From Kiritimatiellia bacterium (GTDB lineage: Bacteria > Verrucomicrobiota > Kiritimatiellia > RFP12 > UBA1067), in contig JAFRDO010000073.1 of assembly GCA_017403825.1 (NCBI GenBank), positions 58,577 through 122,576 of the forward strand: a stretch of 64,000 nt of DNA. The letters are read 5' to 3'. Of this stretch, positions 6,835 to 15,519 are shown one piece after another. Positions within the stretch are counted from its first letter, which is position 1, and every line of letters begins with the position of its first letter. Both the position numbers and the translations under genes were made by a program. The notes beneath the pieces are model-generated. The model worked only from the letters and a program-made list of their open reading frames with translations. It did not search any database and was not told where the DNA came from.

Positions 6835-9806
6835 GGGCCGGCTTCCCCATGATGCGCCTTGCGGCCGCCTGCGCCGTCCTCATTGTGACGGCGACCGCGT
6901 TCGGGGAGGAGGACGAGAGCGGCGGAAATGCCGTGAACAGCACCAGCAAGCTCATCGATGGCGTCAACCAGACCGCCCAGAAGATCATCGACCAGAAAGC
7001 TTCCGACAGCAAGGCCATCGAGGCCAACTCGAAGTATAAGCCGACCGACAAGGAGGCGAAGCAGGGCATCACGGCCACCGACAAGGCGCAGAACGACAAC
7101 ATGCGTGAGACCGTCAAGCGCCAGTTCGACGTCGACGAGGCGAAGGTGGCCCAGAAGGAGGCGCACGGCGACCTCAACAAGGCGAAGACCACGGAGACGC
7201 GCGCCAACGCCGAACTCAAGGACGCGAAGGCGACCAAGCGGACGTACGATGCCAACGCCAGCGTGTCCCAGAAGGAGGCGAACAGCCTCGGACAGAAGGC
7301 GCAGAACCAGCGCAACTCGGCGAACGAATTCCAGCGGCAGGCGGACACGTACAGGGCTCAGGGCAACGACGCGATGGCCAACAAGTTCCAGAAGAACGCC
7401 AACACCATGAACCAGCGCGCCGCCGAGACGGAGTCTCTGCAGAAGGCCAAGCAGGTCGAGGCGAACGACTGGAAGGCGAAGTCGACCGCGCAGGACGATA
7501 TAATCTCTCAGAAGACGTCCGCAGCAAACAAGGCCACGAAGACCAGGACCGACGCCGAGGTAAAGTTCAAGGAGAAGACGAAGGTCGTCGAAACCAAACA
7601 GGCGGATCTGGACAGCTACAAGAAGACCGATGTCGGCAAGAAGACGCAGACGAAGACGTCCAAGAACCTGGAGGACGCCGGCAAGCTTGCGAACGTCATC
7701 AACTACGGCGCCATCGGCATCGACATGGCGGACTCGGCCGCGAAGGGCGACTACGACGGAACCAAGAAGGCCATGAACGACCTGGCCGTGAACGTCGCCG
7801 ACGACCTCACGCTTGGCGCGGTAAGTGCGGGAAAGAACGTCTATCAGGCCGGCAAGGAGGGCGTAGGATACCTGAACGAGAAGAACGCGGCGAACAAGCA
7901 GATCACCGAGCAGCTCATCTACCAGCAGCTCCGCAGGGACGGCTACAGCGACGCGGACGCGAGCGCCGCCGCCTCCGGCTACGTCAACGGAGACAAGAAT
8001 TCGATATCCAAGGTGAAGGACGCCTACAGCAAGAACGGAAAGGACATCCCCGACGGCGACCACGTGGGGCGGACATGGGGAGAGTTGGGCAAGGACACGG
8101 CGTCTGCCACCTGCGAAACCATCAAGGACGCCGCCGTAGGCATCGGCGAGGGCGTTGTCAAGGTCGGCAAGGGCGTTATCAATGCCGGCGAGATTGCCGT
8201 GGGCATGACGGAGAAAGGGGTCGCAGAGGAGACGGCCAAGGTGGTTGGGGAGAACGTAGGCGGCGACAATATCGCAGCCGGCGCTGAGGTCGCGTGGAAC
8301 ACGGTGAAGGACAACTTCAACGATGCGGCCGAAGAGGTCAAGAGCTGGTTCGGAAAGGACACCAACTCGACGATCCACGACCACATTGTAGATTCTCTCA
8401 CCAAGCAGGGCGCGACGAAGGACGAGGCGGAGGCCGCCGCAAAGCAGTATCTGTCCGACAAGGCTAACAACCCGGGCAAAGCCTCCAATGCGATCTCGGA
8501 CCTGAAGAACAAGCTGAAGAACGCGGGCCGCCTTGTGGACAAGGACACAGGCGAGAAGATATCGAACGGCAGCACCAGCGACAGCCAGAAGACCAACGCA
8601 GGCACGCAGCGGAAGCCCAAGCCCAAGGACAAGGACAAAGAAGGCAAGGGTTCTGCCCCCAGCGATCCTTCGTCGGGCGATGACGATACGGACAGCGACG
8701 GCGAGACGTCCGGTACCGGCAAGGACAGCGACCTTGGCCGGAACGAGCCTGTTTCCGGCGATCCCACGGGCGAGGGCAGCCAGATCCCCAACGGCCCGGC
8801 AGGTCCGTCGCTGTCGGGCTTCCTGGAGAATTGGCTGACTGACCAGGGCCAGAAGTTTCTCGAGAACAACAACCTGAACCAGTACACCCGACAGGAATAC
8901 GAGCAGGCGTTCAGGAATGCCATCGCACAGCAGAATGCACAGCATACTGTCAACCAGGGAGGCGAGACGGCGAATCAGATATCCACCGACTCTGCGAACA
9001 CGACGGCCAACGCGCAGGACGAGAACAGCTGGGGCAAGCACCTCTCGGACGCCGTCCAGCAGAGCATATCGGCTGGCCTGTCTGCGATGGGCACGTCGTT
9101 CGGGAACGCCACAGGGTCGCATGTCGCCAACGAACTTCTAAAGGACATAGACAAACCAAAGAATGAAGGTGACAGCGGCGAATCAGGCGGCTCCGGCGGC
9201 GATTCCGGGGGTTCCGGGAACTCCGGCGAATCTGGAGACTCGGGCAACTCCGGCGAATCCGGCAGTTCAGGAGATTCCGGTAGTTCCGGAGAGCCAGGCA
9301 GCTCTGACGGCAATAGCGGGCACGGCGACGACAGCGATCTAGACACTGACTTCGACGACCCTGACGACAGCGACCTGTTCGGGCCGGATTCCGGCGGAGG
9401 CAGCCATCATGGCGGAAGCAACGTTACGAAGAGTGGCTCGAAGAAGAACAACGGCAGCAAGAAGAGCTCGAAGAAGAGCGGGAAAAAGAAGAAAAATGAC
9501 TCCGCCACTTCAAGCGATCCGCATGGTTCAAAGAAGTGTATTCTCTGCGGCAAGAGAAAAAACTCGCTTGAATGGGACAAGGACAAGGTCGGCTGGGTCT
9601 GCTATGACTGCCTCGGGCGGAACGTGCATGGAGGAGATAAAAAGGATGACAGTACGTCCACGCAGAAGGCCGAGGAGTATCATGGCCCTAAGCACAAAGG
9701 CTGCGGAGGCCCACTTGACCAGGTACAGTACCCGGATCAGGGCGGCGTTTTCTGGAAATGTACGCGTTGCGGACACGAGGACAGGTGGGGTGACTGGGTT
9801 GAATAA
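6831..9806 (+). CDS. Large exported coiled-coil protein with Ser-Gly linker and C-terminal zinc ribbons (novel)
   Basis: I do not recognise this 991-residue protein as a whole. It starts with a signal peptide (to ~residue 25, TATAFGEE). Residues ~30-270 are a charged, Lys/Ala/Gln-rich helical region likely to be coiled coil. Residues ~280-650 alternate Gly/Ala-rich and helical stretches with EAAAKQYLSDKANNPGKA-like units. Residues 729-770 carry a 42-residue module (begins QDENSW, ends ANELL) shared with the gene at 10686. Residues ~780-830 are a Ser-Gly-Glu-Asp linker. The C-terminus after residue ~900 has Cys pairs CILC, CYDC and CTRC plus KGCGG, which form zinc-ribbon-like folds and are unusual in an exported protein. 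ATGA overlap couples it to the CsgG/FN3 lipoprotein. Confidence 0.7.
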   Translation: MRAGFPMMRLAAACAVLIVTATAFGEEDESGGNAVNSTSKLIDGVNQTAQKIIDQKASDSKAIEANSKYKPTDKEAKQGITATDKAQNDNMRETVKRQFDVDEAKVAQKEAHGDLNKAKTTETRANAELKDAKATKRTYDANASVSQKEANSLGQKAQNQRNSANEFQRQADTYRAQGNDAMANKFQKNANTMNQRAAETESLQKAKQVEANDWKAKSTAQDDIISQKTSAANKATKTRTDAEVKFKEKTKVVETKQADLDSYKKTDVGKKTQTKTSKNLEDAGKLANVINYGAIGIDMADSAAKGDYDGTKKAMNDLAVNVADDLTLGAVSAGKNVYQAGKEGVGYLNEKNAANKQITEQLIYQQLRRDGYSDADASAAASGYVNGDKNSISKVKDAYSKNGKDIPDGDHVGRTWGELGKDTASATCETIKDAAVGIGEGVVKVGKGVINAGEIAVGMTEKGVAEETAKVVGENVGGDNIAAGAEVAWNTVKDNFNDAAEEVKSWFGKDTNSTIHDHIVDSLTKQGATKDEAEAAAKQYLSDKANNPGKASNAISDLKNKLKNAGRLVDKDTGEKISNGSTSDSQKTNAGTQRKPKPKDKDKEGKGSAPSDPSSGDDDTDSDGETSGTGKDSDLGRNEPVSGDPTGEGSQIPNGPAGPSLSGFLENWLTDQGQKFLENNNLNQYTRQEYEQAFRNAIAQQNAQHTVNQGGETANQISTDSANTTANAQDENSWGKHLSDAVQQSISAGLSAMGTSFGNATGSHVANELLKDIDKPKNEGDSGESGGSGGDSGGSGNSGESGDSGNSGESGSSGDSGSSGEPGSSDGNSGHGDDSDLDTDFDDPDDSDLFGPDSGGGSHHGGSNVTKSGSKKNNGSKKSSKKSGKKKKNDSATSSDPHGSKKCILCGKRKNSLEWDKDKVGWVCYDCLGRNVHGGDKKDDSTSTQKAEEYHGPKHKGCGGPLDQVQYPDQGGVFWKCTRCGHEDRWGDWVE

Positions 9807-9848
9807 TTTAAAAGTAAAAGTGATGGCATTCAATCGAAAGGAAGAACT

Positions 9849-10682
9849 ATGAAGGCTCAGATGGTTGCAGTTGCGGCATTTGTTGCCGCGTTCGCCGCCG
9901 ACGCGGCGATGCCGAAGGTGCTGGTGATGGTCGATGAGAAGGCTCTTGGCTCCGTCTCCACTTCTGAGATCGAGACGATGGCGGTGAGGAAGCTCGCCGA
10001 AAAGGGCGTCGAGACGGTAGACCAGAGCATGGTGCAGGCCAACCTCGAACGCATACAGAAGGCGCTCAGGGGCGCGGGCGACAGCCGCGCCTCCGCCGTG
10101 ATGGGGCGCGAATTCGGCGCAGACGTCATGCTCATAGGCGAGGCGGTGGCCAAGCCCAACGCCGCGAAGATCGGCGACTCCAACCTGCATTCCTACATTG
10201 CGTCCGTCTCATTCCGCGCTGTGCGCGTCGACAACTCCGTCAACATCGCGTCGTCGTCGGAGTCTGCGAGGGTTGTGGCGATGGACGACATCACCGGCTC
10301 CTCCAAGGTGCTGAGGGCGGCGGGCGAGAAGGCGCTTGACGCTGTCATACCCGCGCTTGTCGCCCGGTGGAACAGTTCCTCCGCAGAGTCAGCTCAGGCG
10401 CAGGAGAAAACGGCGATAGAGATTACCGTCGGCGGCATGGACCAGATATGGAAGCTCAAGGAGACGCGCGTCAGGCTCAAGAGCATGAAGAAGGCCGTCG
10501 AGAGCGTTGCCCAGAAAAGCTATGCGCAGGGCGTGGCGATGTTTCGCGTCGAGTCTCTGATTCCGGCCGAGGAGCTGGCTGAGGAACTTGTGCTGAACCC
10601 GCCGGAAGGGCTTAAGATCCAGGTCGTGGAGATCAAGCCGACCGTCCTTAGCCTGCGCGTGGTGGAAACGCCGGAGGAATGA
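9849..10682 (+). CDS. Exported CsgG/LpoB-fold protein of the secreted operon
   Basis: This 277-residue protein has a cleavable signal peptide (residues 1 to ~20, AFAADAA). Residues ~22-175 show the pattern of LpoB/CsgG-like alpha-beta domains: KVLVMVDE, a helix ending LAEKGVETVDQ, then MGREFGADVMLIGEAVA. The last parallels the AKMLGAEAVVIGTV block of the lipoprotein at 4489. Residues ~190-277 form a second alpha-beta domain (TAIEITVGGMDQIWKLKE) that recalls FlgT/secretin-type periplasmic domains, a weak resemblance. The start has AAAGGAAGAACT before the ATG. It lies 42 bases after the previous gene and 3 bases before the next. Its presence with a second CsgG-like protein points to assembly of an envelope structure. 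Confidence 0.6.
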   Translation: MKAQMVAVAAFVAAFAADAAMPKVLVMVDEKALGSVSTSEIETMAVRKLAEKGVETVDQSMVQANLERIQKALRGAGDSRASAVMGREFGADVMLIGEAVAKPNAAKIGDSNLHSYIASVSFRAVRVDNSVNIASSSESARVVAMDDITGSSKVLRAAGEKALDAVIPALVARWNSSSAESAQAQEKTAIEITVGGMDQIWKLKETRVRLKSMKKAVESVAQKSYAQGVAMFRVESLIPAEELAEELVLNPPEGLKIQVVEIKPTVLSLRVVETPEE

Positions 10683-10685
10683 AAA

Positions 10686-11588
10686 ATGAAAAGTGTCATG
10701 GGTATCCTGTCCGTCTTGCTCGTCCTGTCCTCAGTCTTCGCCGCGTCGAATGACCGCGATCGAGCCATGATGGGGGCTCTCATGCGTATGGAGCTCGGCG
10801 GACAGGTTGTGGCAGAGGCGCAGAAGATGTCGGAACTGAAGGAAGTCGCCGCCGCTGCGGAGCGCCACCGTGACCTTCTTATGGACGTTGCGAGGAAAAA
10901 GCTCGTTGAGGCGTTTCCGTCCGCCGAGGAGGCGCGGCCGGCGTTCGCCGCTTTCGTCGACGCGGTGAACTCAAAGCCGGCTGACTATGCTTCGTTGCGC
11001 GGTGAGGTCGCGAAGGCGGATCTTGCGCAGGATCTGTCCGATGCCGGGAAGTTCCTCGGCGACGTGCAGTCGTGGCTCAGGCTCCGCGAAAAGGGCGAAA
11101 CGCTGCCGCTCAATGCCTGGATTGCTCGCGATGAAAAAGCGCCCAAGGCAAACAGTTCCGTGACAAAGAAGAAAAAAAAGCGCAATTCGCTGCGCGACGC
11201 AGAGGCGGCGCCCGGCGCGTTCGTGGAGGCGCCGGACGACGGCGGAAGCGTGCTGGGCACGTTCAGCGTGTCACGCAAGATGCGCCGCGACAAGGCGCTG
11301 AAGGATGCCGAGGCCGGAATGGCGCAGGTCGCCGATCAGCGGCGCATCGCCGACGACGAGTACAACGCTCGGCGTCAGGCGGCCGCCACTGCCGAGGCCG
11401 CAGCGCTCCAGGCGCATGCGCAGAAGCTCGCCGCTGTCGAGCAACAGGCGGTCGTACAGGACCAGAACAGTTGGCGGACCCGTATCAAGGGTGTGATTGC
11501 GACGGCGATCGGAGCCACAGGAAGTGCGTTCCTCGGCAATGTGGGCGGACGCGCCGGAGAGGCTGCAGCCAATGCGCTGCTGAGGTGA
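10686..11588 (+). CDS. Exported helical protein sharing a C-terminal module with the 991-residue neighbour
   Basis: This 300-residue protein of unknown family has a signal peptide ending SSVFAAS. The body is mostly helical, with a basic stretch at ~158-165 (KKKKKR) and a second helical, Ala/Glu-rich region at ~198-255 likely to be coiled coil. The last 44 residues begin QDQNSW and end AAANALLR. Over 42 residues this aligns without gaps to residues 729-770 of the protein at 6831, with 14 identities by eye. The shared tail and tight spacing (3 bases from the previous stop) tie it to the same operon and suggest that both proteins bind the same partner. The glycine-rich tail could be a membrane- or protein-contact helix. 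Confidence 0.6.
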   Translation: MKSVMGILSVLLVLSSVFAASNDRDRAMMGALMRMELGGQVVAEAQKMSELKEVAAAAERHRDLLMDVARKKLVEAFPSAEEARPAFAAFVDAVNSKPADYASLRGEVAKADLAQDLSDAGKFLGDVQSWLRLREKGETLPLNAWIARDEKAPKANSSVTKKKKKRNSLRDAEAAPGAFVEAPDDGGSVLGTFSVSRKMRRDKALKDAEAGMAQVADQRRIADDEYNARRQAAATAEAAALQAHAQKLAAVEQQAVVQDQNSWRTRIKGVIATAIGATGSAFLGNVGGRAGEAAANALLR

Positions 11589-11691
11589 ATCGGGGTAAGA
11601 AGCCACGAAAGACTGCCGAGAAGAATGGTTTGACGCGGAACGGAAGGTCGCCGTTACAATCGTCGACGTCACGTCCGCCGCGCAGGCGCTT

Positions 11692-12393
11692 GTGCGCGGA
11701 CATCTTTGCGGACCGACCAGCGCCTATTACCTGACGAAGGCGCTTGCCGCCGCCGCGCTGCTGGGTGCGGAGACATCAGAGCCAGACGAGACCGTAATTG
11801 TCCAGATGAAGTGCGAGGGACCGCTTGGAGGCTTCAACGTGGAATGCACTGCGGCGGGGACGTTGCGCGGATATACTGAGCGCAAGACGCTCGACGACTT
11901 TGATGGACTTGGCAGGCCCGACGACCGCAAGGTGCTTGGCGCACGCCAGGTGCAGGTGACGCGGTCGGTGCCGGGACGAATCCTCTCGCAAGGCATCGCC
12001 GCGTCACTTGACGGTTATCTCGCCGGTTCGCTGCAACGCCGCGCCTGTCTGCGCACCGAAGCTGCGGTCACCGACGAGGCGGAGGTGACGGTGGCCCGTG
12101 GTATCATGATAGAGGACATGCCGGACACGGCGCCCCCGCTAGTATGCTGTCATATAGCCGAACTCAAGAGCCTGACGGTCGCCTCGAGGAACATGCTGCG
12201 TCAGCTCGGGTTGGAGCATGCGGAACTGCGCCGGACGACTCCGCTTTCGTTCGCATGCCGCTGTTCTCCGGACCGCGCCGTTGCCATGCTGGCGGCGCTG
12301 CCGGAAGAGGAAAGGCGCGCGCTGCCGCCGACGGTCGACGTAACGTGCCACATGTGCGGGCGCACGTTTTCCGTAAAGGGCAGTCTGAAATGA
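11692..12393 (+). CDS. hslO: Hsp33 redox-regulated chaperone (start unresolved)
   Basis: Hsp33 is a cytoplasmic holdase activated by oxidation and unfolding. The family zinc site is intact at the C-terminus: FACRCS (CxC), then CHMC (CxxC) about 34 residues later. The N-terminal fold is recognisable (CGPTSAYYLTKALAAAALLG, QMKCEGPLGGFNVEC). The only start codon available in this frame is GTG at 11692. Yet homology-like sequence (KVAVTIVDVTSAAQALV) continues upstream to about 11644, and the frame is open from 11599 without ATG, GTG or TTG. The true start is therefore uncertain: a frameshift or a non-standard start. It overlaps the following SD region and lies directly before alr. Confidence 0.82.
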   Translation: MRGHLCGPTSAYYLTKALAAAALLGAETSEPDETVIVQMKCEGPLGGFNVECTAAGTLRGYTERKTLDDFDGLGRPDDRKVLGARQVQVTRSVPGRILSQGIAASLDGYLAGSLQRRACLRTEAAVTDEAEVTVARGIMIEDMPDTAPPLVCCHIAELKSLTVASRNMLRQLGLEHAELRRTTPLSFACRCSPDRAVAMLAALPEEERRALPPTVDVTCHMCGRTFSVKGSLK

Positions 12394-12419
12394 AGCTTGG
12401 AACAGGAGGAATTAAAAAA

Positions 12420-13556
12420 GTGAGCAACACAATGAAGCGGCGGGTCCGCGTTGAGATAGACCTTGCCGCGCTGACGCGGAACTACCGGCGGATCGTCGCG
12501 CACGTGAAGCCGGCGAAGGTACTGTGCGTTTTGAAGGCGAACGCATACGGACTGGGAGTAGGCGCCTACGCTCGGACGCTCGCCGAGGCCGGCTGCAAGA
12601 TGTTCGGCGTGGCCGAGCCGTTCGAGGCGCTTGAGTTGAAGAAGTGCCTGCGCGGGTCCGATGCCGACATTCAGATATTGTCGAGTGCCTTGCCCGACGA
12701 GATTCCGGCGATGGTCCGGGCAGGGGTGATCCTTCCGGTGACGGACGTTGCGACGGCGAAGCTCATCAGCGTGGCGGCTGTCCGGGCGAGGAAGGTCGCG
12801 AGGGTTCACTTCAAGATCGACACTGGTATGGGCCGTCTCGGAATCCTTGCGGACGATGCGCTTGACGTGATGGGTGAAGTGCTGGCGCTGCCGGGCCTGG
12901 ACTGCGAGGGCGTCTTCTCCCATTGCCCGATGGCCTATGACCCGAAGGACCCGTTCACGAAGCGCCAGATTGCACGGTTTAAGAAGCTGGTGTCCGACGC
13001 CGCTGCAAGAGGCATAGTCTTCCGCAAGGTCCACATGGCTGCGTCCGACGCCATCAACAACTTTCCGGAGGCGGCGCGTCCGCCGTTCAACGTGGTGCGC
13101 ACCGGCATCAACCTGCACGGCAGCTTCGATCCGAACGGACGCAGGGCGCTCAAGGTCGAGCCGGTACTTTCGCTGAAAACACGTGTCGCGCAAGTGCGGA
13201 AGCTTCCTGCCGGAACAACGCTCGGCTATGGACGCACCTGGTGCCTGAACGCGCCGACGCGGGTGGCGACGATCTCGGCTGGCTATGCTGACGGGCTGCC
13301 GCTTGCGCTTACCAACCGTGGTTTTGTGCTGATAGGAGGGCATCGCTGCCGGATCATCGGGCGGATTTCGATGGATTACACAACGGTTGACGTCTCGGAC
13401 GTGCCGGACGTAAAGGCCGGAGACGAGGTCGTGTGCTTCGGCCGTTGCGGCCGCGAATCCATCACGCCGGACGATTGGGCGGTTGTCAAGGGCACGCACG
13501 CCTATGACATCATCTGCTCGCTCGGCAACCGCGTCCAGCGCATCGTCCGTCAGTAA
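12420..13556 (+). CDS. alr: Alanine racemase
   Basis: This PLP enzyme interconverts L- and D-alanine for peptidoglycan. The PLP-binding Lys sits in VLKANAYGLG (Lys39 with the chosen start), and the family Tyr in SAGYADGLPL. HFKIDTGMGRLGI and RPPFNVVRTGINLHG are further family blocks. The start was chosen as GTG at 12420 because AGGAGGA (12404-12410) ends 9 bases before it; an in-frame ATG at 12432 is the alternative. Length (378 residues) is normal. It probably shares a transcript with hslO. Confidence 0.92.
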   Translation: MSNTMKRRVRVEIDLAALTRNYRRIVAHVKPAKVLCVLKANAYGLGVGAYARTLAEAGCKMFGVAEPFEALELKKCLRGSDADIQILSSALPDEIPAMVRAGVILPVTDVATAKLISVAAVRARKVARVHFKIDTGMGRLGILADDALDVMGEVLALPGLDCEGVFSHCPMAYDPKDPFTKRQIARFKKLVSDAAARGIVFRKVHMAASDAINNFPEAARPPFNVVRTGINLHGSFDPNGRRALKVEPVLSLKTRVAQVRKLPAGTTLGYGRTWCLNAPTRVATISAGYADGLPLALTNRGFVLIGGHRCRIIGRISMDYTTVDVSDVPDVKAGDEVVCFGRCGRESITPDDWAVVKGTHAYDIICSLGNRVQRIVRQ

Positions 13557-13613
13557 TAAGTCAGGTGTTAGTTTTGAGTTAATGCGACGGGTGCCCCGCA
13601 CTCCGCCGGAATT

Positions 13614-13622
13614 TGGTATACT
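13614..13622 (+). promoter_or_regulatory. Extended -10 element before the ParE-like gene (near-leaderless)
   Basis: TGGTATACT ends 11 bases before the ATG at 13634. The expected transcript start leaves a leader of only about five bases, and no ribosome binding site is present. Confidence 0.55.
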
Positions 13623-13633
13623 ACAAAACTAAC

Positions 13634-15478
13634 ATGGCAAAGGAATACGGAGATACCAGCATCAAGACGCTGGACCCGGTGACGCACATCAGGATGCGTC
13701 CCGGAATGTATGTCGGCGAGCCCGGCACGGGCGCGATGTACCATGACTGCATCTATATCTTGATGAAGGAAGTCATCGACAACGCCGTCGACGAGTTCGG
13801 GCAGGGCTTCGGCAAGAGGATCGACGTGACGGTGAACTACGACACTGGCGAGGTGTCGGTGCGCGACTACGGGCGCGGCATTCCGCTCGGCAAGGTCGTG
13901 GACTGCGTCAGCCAGATGAACACTGGCGGCAAGTATGACAACGAGAACTACCAGTTTTCCGCCGGCATGAACGGCGTCGGTACCAAGGCCGTGAACGCGC
14001 TCTCTGAGTTCTTCGAGGTGCGCTCATTCCGCGAGGGAGAGTTCTCCGAGGCGTACTTCGAGGAGGGGCGGATCAAGTCCAAGAAGCGCGGGAAGCTGAA
14101 GACGGCCGAGCGCGACGGTACGTTCATACGCTACAAGCCCGACGTTAAGGTGCTGAAGCACTTCAAGGTGCGCGAGGAGCACGTGCTCCGGCGCATGAAG
14201 ATGTACTGCTACGTGAACGCCGGACTTACGATATGCCTCAACGGGCAGGAGATACGTTCCGATCGCGGCCTGGCGGACCTTATCTCCGACGAGGCGCAGT
14301 TCGAGAAGCTGTACCAGCCGTTTCATGTGAAGACGAAGTCTCTGGAGATCATCTTCACGCACACCAACCGCTTCGGCGAGGAGTACCACACGTTCGTGAA
14401 CGGGCAGTACACGACCGACGGCGGCACACACCTGACGGCGTTCAAGGAGGCGCTGACCAAAGCGCTCAACGACTACGACGCGAAGAAGAAGTTCGATGGC
14501 GACGACATACGCGACGGCCTCATAGGCGCGGTGTCGGTGCGGATCATGAACCCGGTCTTCGAGGGGCAGACGAAGATCAAGTTCGTGATGAACGACATAC
14601 GCGCGGACCTCGTCGCCGAGATGAAGAAGGCCATCGAGGCCGAACTGCACCGCTCTCCTGCGGAGACCGACCGCCTCATCGCGAAGATAGAGGAGACCGG
14701 GAAGATCCGCAGCCAGCTGAACACCATAAAGAAGCAGGCGCGTGAGCGCTCGCAGGCCGTGTCTGTGCGCGTGCCGCAGCTGAAGGACTGCAAGAATCAC
14801 CTGCGCCTCGACAAGGTGAACAAGAAGACGGGCCGCCCCGAGGGCGATGACACGATGATCTTCCTCACCGAGGGGCAGTCCGCCGGCGGTACGCTCGGCG
14901 GCGCACGCGACGCGATGAACCAGGCGGTGTTCTTCCTGCGGGGCAAGTGCCTCAACACTTGCGGGCTTGCGAAGGACGTGCTCTACAAGAACGAGGAGTT
15001 CTTCAACCTCATCAAGACGCTCGACATAGAGGACACGCTCGAGCACCTCCGCTACGGCAAGATCATCTTTGCGACGGACGCCGACGTGGACGGGCTGCAC
15101 ATCCGCATGCTCCTTACGACGTTCTTCATGCGCTTCTTCCGCCAGCTGATCCTCGACGGGCGCGTATACATACTCGAGACGCCGCTCTTCCGGGTCCGCA
15201 ACAGGAAGGAGCACTACTTCTGCTACACGGACGAGGAACGCGAAGACGCCATCAGGAAGTGCGGCCGCGGCTGCGAGATAACGCGCTTCAAGGGCCTGGG
15301 CGAGATCGACAAGGAGGACTTCAAGGGTTTCATCGGCGAGGACATGCGCCTGACGCCGGTCACCTGCTCCGACGACACCGACGTCGAGAAGACCATCAAG
15401 TTCTACATGGGCGCCAACACGCCCGAGCGCAAGGACTACATCATGGAGTCCCTCGTCTGCGACTCCAGCGAGTTCTGA
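13634..15478 (+). CDS. Type IIA topoisomerase subunit B (ParE/GyrB-like)
   Basis: This is the ATPase and TOPRIM subunit of topoisomerase IV or gyrase, 614 residues. The GHKL ATPase site shows EVIDNAVDEFGQG, DYGRGIP and AGMNGVGTKAVNALS. The transducer domain follows (QTKIKFVMN). The TOPRIM block has FLTEGQSAGGT (catalytic Glu) and ATDADVDGLHIR (metal Asp residues). The C-terminal FKGLGEID and MGANTPERKDYIME are typical. The compact length without the long GyrB insert favours a ParE-type name, but gyrase versus topo IV cannot be settled here. Its partner is at 17573, separated by two oxidoreductase genes. A near-leaderless start is predicted. Confidence 0.88.
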   Translation: MAKEYGDTSIKTLDPVTHIRMRPGMYVGEPGTGAMYHDCIYILMKEVIDNAVDEFGQGFGKRIDVTVNYDTGEVSVRDYGRGIPLGKVVDCVSQMNTGGKYDNENYQFSAGMNGVGTKAVNALSEFFEVRSFREGEFSEAYFEEGRIKSKKRGKLKTAERDGTFIRYKPDVKVLKHFKVREEHVLRRMKMYCYVNAGLTICLNGQEIRSDRGLADLISDEAQFEKLYQPFHVKTKSLEIIFTHTNRFGEEYHTFVNGQYTTDGGTHLTAFKEALTKALNDYDAKKKFDGDDIRDGLIGAVSVRIMNPVFEGQTKIKFVMNDIRADLVAEMKKAIEAELHRSPAETDRLIAKIEETGKIRSQLNTIKKQARERSQAVSVRVPQLKDCKNHLRLDKVNKKTGRPEGDDTMIFLTEGQSAGGTLGGARDAMNQAVFFLRGKCLNTCGLAKDVLYKNEEFFNLIKTLDIEDTLEHLRYGKIIFATDADVDGLHIRMLLTTFFMRFFRQLILDGRVYILETPLFRVRNRKEHYFCYTDEEREDAIRKCGRGCEITRFKGLGEIDKEDFKGFIGEDMRLTPVTCSDDTDVEKTIKFYMGANTPERKDYIMESLVCDSSEF

Positions 15479-15519
15479 GAGGCGGCGGCGAGTACATTGA
15501 GGAGGGAAGCAGCTTTGCT

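Noticed and set aside
6762..9122. 786-codon minus-strand open frame antisense to the 991-residue protein
   Set aside because: Arg/Val/Leu-rich shadow of a GC-rich coding strand; no ribosome binding site or recognisable motif, while the plus strand has a signal peptide and operon context.
9171..9320. Repetitive DNA considered as a tandem repeat or CRISPR-like array
   Set aside because: It encodes the Ser-Gly-rich linker of the 991-residue protein; units are irregular and no spacers exist.
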